Positions 6,810 through 10,000 of a DNA stretch of 10,000 bases are shown here, piece by piece. The translations under genes and the position numbers were made by a program. How positions within the stretch are numbered: the first letter of the stretch is position 1; every line of letters starts with the position of its first letter. Below the pieces are notes generated by a model. That model was given only the letters and a program-made list of their open reading frames with translations, ran no database searches and had not been told where the DNA came from. The DNA is from Penaeus vannamei (lineage: Eukaryota > Arthropoda > Malacostraca > Decapoda > Penaeidae): positions 31,435,900 to 31,445,899 of the forward strand of contig NC_091560.1 of the NCBI RefSeq assembly GCF_042767895.1, read 5' to 3'.

Positions 6810-6853
<44 letters not shown>
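6704..6853 (+). repeat. (GA)n array ending in (AGAC)5
   Basis: GA repeats interrupted by CAGTTATATAGAT (6740-6752), then an uninterrupted run of 26 AG units (6753-6804), an ACAGCG break, more AG units, and five AGAC units at 6831-6850. It forms the left arm of an inverted arrangement with the CT array at 7123-7291. Confidence 0.95.
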
Positions 6854-6879
6854 GAGATATAGCCTATGTTTGTGTTGCA

Positions 6880-6922
6880 TGCATCCCTCCCTCACCCTCT
6901 CCCTCTCCCTCCCTCCCTTTCA
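6880..6922 (+). repeat. short CCCT/CCCTCT pyrimidine patch
   Basis: CCCTCC and CCCTCT words over about 40 bases. The same words form the opposite strand of the GA tracts to its left. Confidence 0.75.
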
Positions 6923-7122
6923 CCCCAGCATGCTTCTCAACCCTCTCTTATCTCCCTCCGACACCGCAGCGAAGACGATAGCAAGTGTTCCCTATCGCCT
7001 GATCTCGACATAACTCGGGATCAACTCCTAAGGACCTTTTGAGACGGACATCAACATAGGGACTTGCTGTGTGTGGCTGTTTGGCCGAGGCGCTGATTTC
7101 TGTCCTTGGCGGGATTGTGTCA
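6923..7122. other. complex core between two inverted arrays
   Basis: About 200 bases of ordinary sequence sitting between a GA array and a CT array. Its centre is the structured segment 6981-7067. No ORF of interest, tRNA or ribozyme signature was recognised. Confidence 0.45.
6981..7067 (+). other. bulged inverted repeat with nested hairpins
   Basis: GCAAGT (6981-6986) and CCCTAT (6990-6995), separated by a GTT bulge, pair exactly with ATAGGGACTTGC (7056-7067), giving 12 base pairs. Inside, GATCTCGA (7001-7008) pairs with TCGGGATC (7015-7022) through eight pairs, one of them T-G, around a CATAAC loop. A weaker second arm is possible at 7025-7043. Together this is a three-way-junction shape of 87 bases. 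It could be a small transposable remnant, a structured RNA or chance; I know of no family that matches. Confidence 0.45.
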
Positions 7123-7205
<83 letters not shown>

Positions 7206-7222
7206 TATCTCTCATCTCTCTC

Positions 7223-7291
<69 letters not shown>
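7123..7291 (+). repeat. (CT)n microsatellite
   Basis: CT repeats with point interruptions at about 7131, 7160, 7191, 7207, 7214 and 7229, then an uninterrupted run of 28 TC units (7231-7286). Frames give Leu-Ser runs. It is the right arm facing the GA array at 6704-6853. Confidence 0.96.
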
Positions 7292-7292
<1 letters not shown>

Positions 7293-7436
7293 AACATGCC
7301 TTCATGCTTAGCCCTCCGAATATAGCTTCACAGCGTGCTTGTAAATCCGAGATGAATTCGACTCCCACACAGGCCGTAGCGAGTCAACAGGAATACATTA
7401 TCCAAACATAATTAAGTAACCCCGAGAATTGCGTGC
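7292..7436. other. complex spacer
   Basis: Mixed sequence with no recognised gene or motif. The forward frame leaving the CT array ends near 7411. Confidence 0.4.
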
Positions 7437-7500
7437 TAGGAGGAGGGAGGGAGGAGGGGGAGAGGGGGGAGAAAGGGAGGGGGAGGAGGGGAGAGGGGGT
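7437..7500 (+). repeat. G/A tract with a G-quadruplex motif
   Basis: Almost only G and A. G3-A-G3-AGGA-G5-AGA-G6 at 7445-7469 is a canonical four-run quadruplex motif, followed by more G runs. Confidence 0.85.
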
Positions 7501-7543
7501 GTCCGATACCCAAAGTTTTGTGGGGCACGTGTTGGGACTCCCC

Positions 7544-7576
7544 TGGGTTTCACTGAGGTTTCATTGGGGTTCCTTT
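7544..7576 (+). repeat. 11-bp tandem, three diverged copies
   Basis: TGGGTTTCACT (7544-7554), GAGGTTTCATT (7555-7565) and GGGGTTCCTTT (7566-7576) are adjacent with the shared pattern GGKTTYMYT. Just upstream, GGGACTCCCC (7534-7543) fits the Rel/NF-kB consensus GGGRNNYYCC, which may be chance. Confidence 0.5.
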
Positions 7577-7619
7577 GGGAGGTGGTGGTGGTGGCGGGGG
7601 AGGGGGGGGGAGTAGGGGG
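7577..7619 (+). repeat. (GGT)n into G runs; G-quadruplex motif
   Basis: A short GGT triplet run (about 7581-7594) leads into G5-A-G9-AGTA-G5. A C/T tract begins just after it, an abrupt strand-composition switch. Confidence 0.85.
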
Positions 7620-8096
7620 ATACTATTCTCCTTTTTGTTTCCCCTCTTTCTTGTTACCACTTCCTCTCTCCCCCTTGTGCCTTATCCCCGCCCATCTCTT
7701 CGCCTTCCTTCCCTGTCTCCTCTCTCTTTCCCTTACCTGTTCCCCCTCCCCTGCCTGTCCTCACCCCCCCCCTCACCTCCTAACTATCCTCTTTCTCTCC
7801 CCTCCCTGTCCCTACATACCTTTTTTTCCTTCTCTTTTTTGTTCTCATTCCCTTACCTCCCCTCTCCTCTTTCTCTTTCATTCCCCTCTTTTTCCCTCAC
7901 TTCCCTATCCCAACCCCCTTTTCCCTTTCCCCATCTTTTTTCCTTATTCCCCCAACCTCTTCCTCACCTTCCCCTATCCCCACCCCCTACTTCCCTCTTT
8001 CCCTCCCTTCCCCCTTCCCCTCACTTCCCTATCCCCACTCCCCCTCACTTCCCCCTTTCCCTCCCTTCCCCTTCCCCTCCCCCTCTCCTCCCCTCG
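7620..8096 (+). repeat. C/T polypyrimidine tract with a 55-bp duplication
   Basis: About 475 bases almost free of A and G. A tandem duplication is visible near its end: TATCCCCAC opens units at 7975 and 8030, a 55-base period, and both units share the tail CTTTCCCTCCCTTCCCC. A more diverged copy begins TATCCCAAC at 7906. The 337-codon frame spanning 7429-8442 is Pro/Ser/Leu/Phe low complexity created by the absence of purines. Confidence 0.88.
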
Positions 8097-8175
8097 GATC
8101 CTAACTGAAGGCTTACCTAATGAGGAGGCACATGTGTTCCCCTTACTCCTCCCTGGCAGAGAGACTTACTCTGTT
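8097..8175. other. short complex spacer inside the C/T domain
   Basis: About 75 bases of mixed sequence separating two pyrimidine tracts. Nothing was recognised. Confidence 0.45.
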
Positions 8176-8434
8176 TTGTTTTCTCTTTTTTCTCCCCTCT
8201 TTCCCCTTCCCCTCACTTTCCCTCTCTCCCTCCTCCTTCCTTCTCCTCTCCCCATCTTCCACTCTCTCTTCCCTTCTACCCTCCTCCTCTCTTCCCCTCT
8301 GTCCCCTCTTCCTCCCTTCCCCTCTTCCCCTCCTCCTCCCTCTCTCACTCCTCCTCCCTTCCTCTCTCCCTTCCCCTCTTCCTCTCTGCCCCCCCTCCTC
8401 CTCTCCTCCCTTTCCCCCTCTCCCTCCCCCTTTT
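8176..8434 (+). repeat. C/T polypyrimidine tract
   Basis: CCT, CTT and CCCCT words, nearly purine-free. The minus strand reads as Arg/Glu/Gly repeats for more than 100 codons, again a composition artefact. Confidence 0.88.
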
Positions 8435-8440
8435 ACCTGT

Positions 8441-8582
8441 AATAGGAAGGGGGGCATAGGTATGTGGGGCATAAGAGGACGCAGAGAGGGGTATGAGGGG
8501 CGTGGCTGGGGGTTGAAGGGGGGGGGGGAGTAAGGGAGTGGGAGGGGGGGGGGTGAAGGGGGCGGGGCGCTAGGGCGGGACG
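8441..8582 (+). repeat. G-rich tract with long G runs
   Basis: An abrupt switch from pyrimidine to G-rich purine sequence. It contains G11 (8518-8528), G10 (8544-8553), and GGGGCGGGGC (8559-8568), an Sp1/KLF-type GC box. GGGGCATA is repeated at 8451 and 8466. Several quadruplex arrangements are possible. Confidence 0.85.
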
Positions 8583-8661
8583 AGCTCTTTGACTTGATGG
8601 TTTGAGTCGATCGTGTGGAAATGCGTGTGTGTGTATGTTCATGAGTATATACATACATACA

Positions 8662-8945
<284 letters not shown>

Positions 8946-9247
8946 AAACATTTAGTATATAGATAGACACATGGATTGTATAAAGGAGCTTAACTTACAT
9001 TGACATTTTTTTTTTTTTTTTTGTCTTTGAAGAAAGTCGTTTGTGACATCTACGAGATAAAGAAACGATAAGAAAATGGCTCAGACAGACCAAGATGAGG
9101 GTAAAGAAAATATTTTAGAAAAATAAGAGGGAATTATACTGAAAAAAGTAAAGACTTCAGTTTGTTTCTGTGATCTGTAAATGATAAGACAAATAAAAAC
9201 CATAAGTAGACGATAACGCAAACCAAAGATAGTATAAAGCAGAATTA
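8946..9247. other. AT-rich spacer with a T17 run
   Basis: AT-rich mixed sequence with a 17-T run at 9006-9022. A T run of this kind could be the poly(A) end of a minus-strand retroposed copy, but I could not find a recognisable element body or target-site duplication beside it. No gene was seen. Confidence 0.4.
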
Positions 9248-9330
9248 GAATAATAATAATAATAAAAAAGAAAGAAAGAAAGAGGAAAACAAAAGAAAGA
9301 AGGAAAGGAAAGAAAGAAAATAATAATCCA
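9248..9330 (+). repeat. (TAA)n and (AAAG)n micro-repeats
   Basis: About six TAA units (9248-9265), then AAAG/AAGG units (9266-9330) ending in AATAATAAT. Minus-strand frames give Ile/Tyr/Phe runs. Confidence 0.88.
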
Positions 9331-9442
9331 CCATTCAAAATATTTCCAGTCCAAAAAAAATGAATACAAGTGAAACAGATTCCCCGCGAGAGACAAAAGG
9401 ACCAGCGGGGCATGAAATGAATCCGTGATTTGTGTCCTTTCG

Positions 9443-9488
9443 CCCGGGCATAAGGAGCGCATCCCGGGCATCCTCCGCAGCCTGGCAT
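9443..9488 (+). repeat. ~20-bp tandem, three copies of C(C/T)GGCAT
   Basis: CCCGGGCAT (9443-9451), CCCGGGCAT (9463-9471, exactly 20 bases later) and CCTGGCAT (9481-9488). The first and third copies share the extension AAG after CAT. All lie in otherwise complex sequence. Confidence 0.6.
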
Positions 9489-9554
9489 AAGCGTTACTAC
9501 AGTCCGTAACGATGACACTGTACACCTACAACCGCTCCTTGGCGAGTCTCATGT

Positions 9555-9595
9555 GCGGCCGAGGGGTCCCGAAGGTCGAAAATCCCCTCGGTGGC
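9555..9595 (+). other. hairpin, 8-bp perfect core CCGAGGGG/CCCCTCGG
   Basis: CCGAGGGG (9559-9566) pairs exactly with CCCCTCGG (9584-9591) around a 17-base loop. The stem extends outward by a G-T pair, one mismatch and two more pairs, giving 11 of 12 positions paired. Confidence 0.55.
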
Positions 9596-9752
9596 GGAGG
9601 GAGAACTCGACCATACCGACCGGCTGTCACCAGAGCGTGTTTACATTAAACGTATTCTTGCTGTGCGACTTGCGTTTCTCGGGGTAACGTCATCTACCAA
9701 AGATCTTTTTTTTTCCGAGGGGAAATTTATGCCTGGGGAGGAGTTACCAGCG

Positions 9753-9778
9753 TTCCCCTCATCTGTTGTTGAGGGGAA
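9753..9778 (+). other. perfect 9-bp hairpin TTCCCCTCA/TGAGGGGAA
   Basis: TTCCCCTCA (9753-9761) and TGAGGGGAA (9770-9778) are exact reverse complements around the 8-base loop TCTGTTGT. It shares the GAGGGG/CCCCTC core with the hairpin at 9555-9595 and with CCGAGGGG words at 9715-9722 and 9780-9787. Confidence 0.6.
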
Positions 9779-9894
9779 GCCGAGGGGAGGGCATGGGAGT
9801 GTCGGTTGGACGGCGTTTAATGTGCATTAACTGCCTCAAAGTTAATGGTAATTATTTTTTAGGTGTTTCGTTTGGCGCTTCTCAGTGTTTCGTG

Positions 9895-9938
9895 TTTTTT
9901 TTTTCTTTCTTTCTTTTTTTTTTTTGGGGGGGGGGGGG
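9895..9938 (+). repeat. T-run to G-run homopolymer junction
   Basis: T10, CTTT units and T12 (9914-9925) run directly into G13 (9926-9938). Homopolymers of this length are error-prone in sequencing and assembly, so exact lengths are uncertain. Confidence 0.9.
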
Positions 9939-10000
9939 TAGGGGTAAGGATAGGGAGGGGGAGAAACTGTTATTTTGATATGTGGTTTTCTGGATTTTAT

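Larger units (their letters stand above)
9516..9830 (+). other. unrecognised open frame of about 105 codons, no early ATG
   Basis: After a TGA at 9513-9515 the frame stays open to a TAA at 9828-9830. The first in-frame ATG is at 9729-9731, leaving only 33 codons from a Met start, so as a whole it could only be an exon. The translation is mixed in composition (for example SPERVYIKRILAVRLAFLGVTSS and KFMPGEELPAFPSSVVEG) and not low-complexity, unlike most frames here. No family was recognised. No clear splice acceptor was seen at its 5' edge. A frame of this length in CpG-rich DNA can be chance. Confidence 0.12.
9331..9894. other. CpG-containing complex island
   Basis: The second large island of ordinary sequence, with many CpG steps between about 9380 and 9690. 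It holds a small hairpin CCCCGC/GCGGGG (9382-9387 and 9405-9410), the 20-bp triplicate at 9443-9488, the GAGGGG hairpin family (9555-9787), an open frame (9516-9830) and an E2F-like TTTGGCGC (9871-9878). No gene was recognised. Confidence 0.4.

Noticed and set aside
6981..7067. Hammerhead ribozyme
   Set aside because: A three-way-junction shape is possible but the CTGANGA and GAAA core sequences are absent.
9006..9022. Poly(A) tail of a minus-strand retroposon
   Set aside because: A T17 run is present but no element body, promoter boxes or target-site duplication could be found beside it.
9081..9525. Two overlapping minus-strand frames of 122 and 145 codons
   Set aside because: They join a CpG-rich stretch to Phe/Ile/Tyr runs from the TAA/AAAG micro-repeats. 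The longer Met start of one is a GTG, and no family was recognised.
9540..9595. tRNA or tRNA-derived SINE
   Set aside because: TGGCGAGT and GGTCGAAAATCC look vaguely like A and B boxes, but the B box has a wrong insertion, the spacing is short, and acceptor and anticodon stems do not form.

Overview
This window shows no gene that I can recognise. It reads as non-coding nuclear DNA from a eukaryote with an exceptionally dense load of simple repeats. Long dinucleotide arrays (AT, GT, GA/CT), triplet arrays (AAG/TTC, ATC/ATT, TAA), degenerate minisatellites and several-hundred-base pyrimidine-only or purine-only tracts make up roughly two thirds of it. The best guess is a penaeid shrimp or another decapod crustacean, whose genomes are known for this repeat load. 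A short run of TTAGG, the arthropod telomere unit, at about 3677-3689 fits but does not prove this. The source is inference from texture only; no protein or RNA marker was found.

Layout. 1-180 is G-rich purine DNA, followed by T-rich then C/T-rich DNA to 715. 716-2755 alternates TTC-type pyrimidine tracts, one clean AAG array (1365-1436), an ATC/ATT block and short ordinary spacers. 2756-4410 is the longest stretch of ordinary complex sequence, with a hairpin, two E2F-like motifs, a TTAGG patch and a weak 83-codon ORF. 4411-4740 is a compound AT/GT array. 4741-5500 holds two CpG-rich islands around a 430-base A/G tract that carries a recurring core word. 5501-6010 is a G/T-only minisatellite with a 53-54 base unit. 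6011-6670 is T-rich then G/A-rich. 6681-7291 is an inverted arrangement: a GA array on the left, a CT array on the right, and a small structured core between them. 7437-8582 runs G-rich, then 800 bases of C/T, then G-rich again. 8666-8945 is a compound AT/GA array. 9331-9894 is a CpG-containing complex island with a 20-base triplicate and a family of GAGGGG/CCCCTC hairpins, and the window ends in T-run/G-run homopolymers.

Most long open frames here are artefacts of stop-free repeats (poly-Leu/Ser/Phe/Pro from pyrimidine tracts, poly-Glu/Arg/Lys from purine tracts, Cys-Val, Ile-Tyr and Thr-His from dinucleotide arrays). They should not be read as proteins. Two frames outside repeats (3031-3282 and 9516-9830) are listed at low confidence. 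No tRNA, rRNA, CRISPR array, transposase or viral gene was seen. I did not find a new biological system. The items most worth a second look are the structured core at 6981-7067, the GAGGGG hairpin family at 9555-9787 and the G/T minisatellite at 5521-5800.
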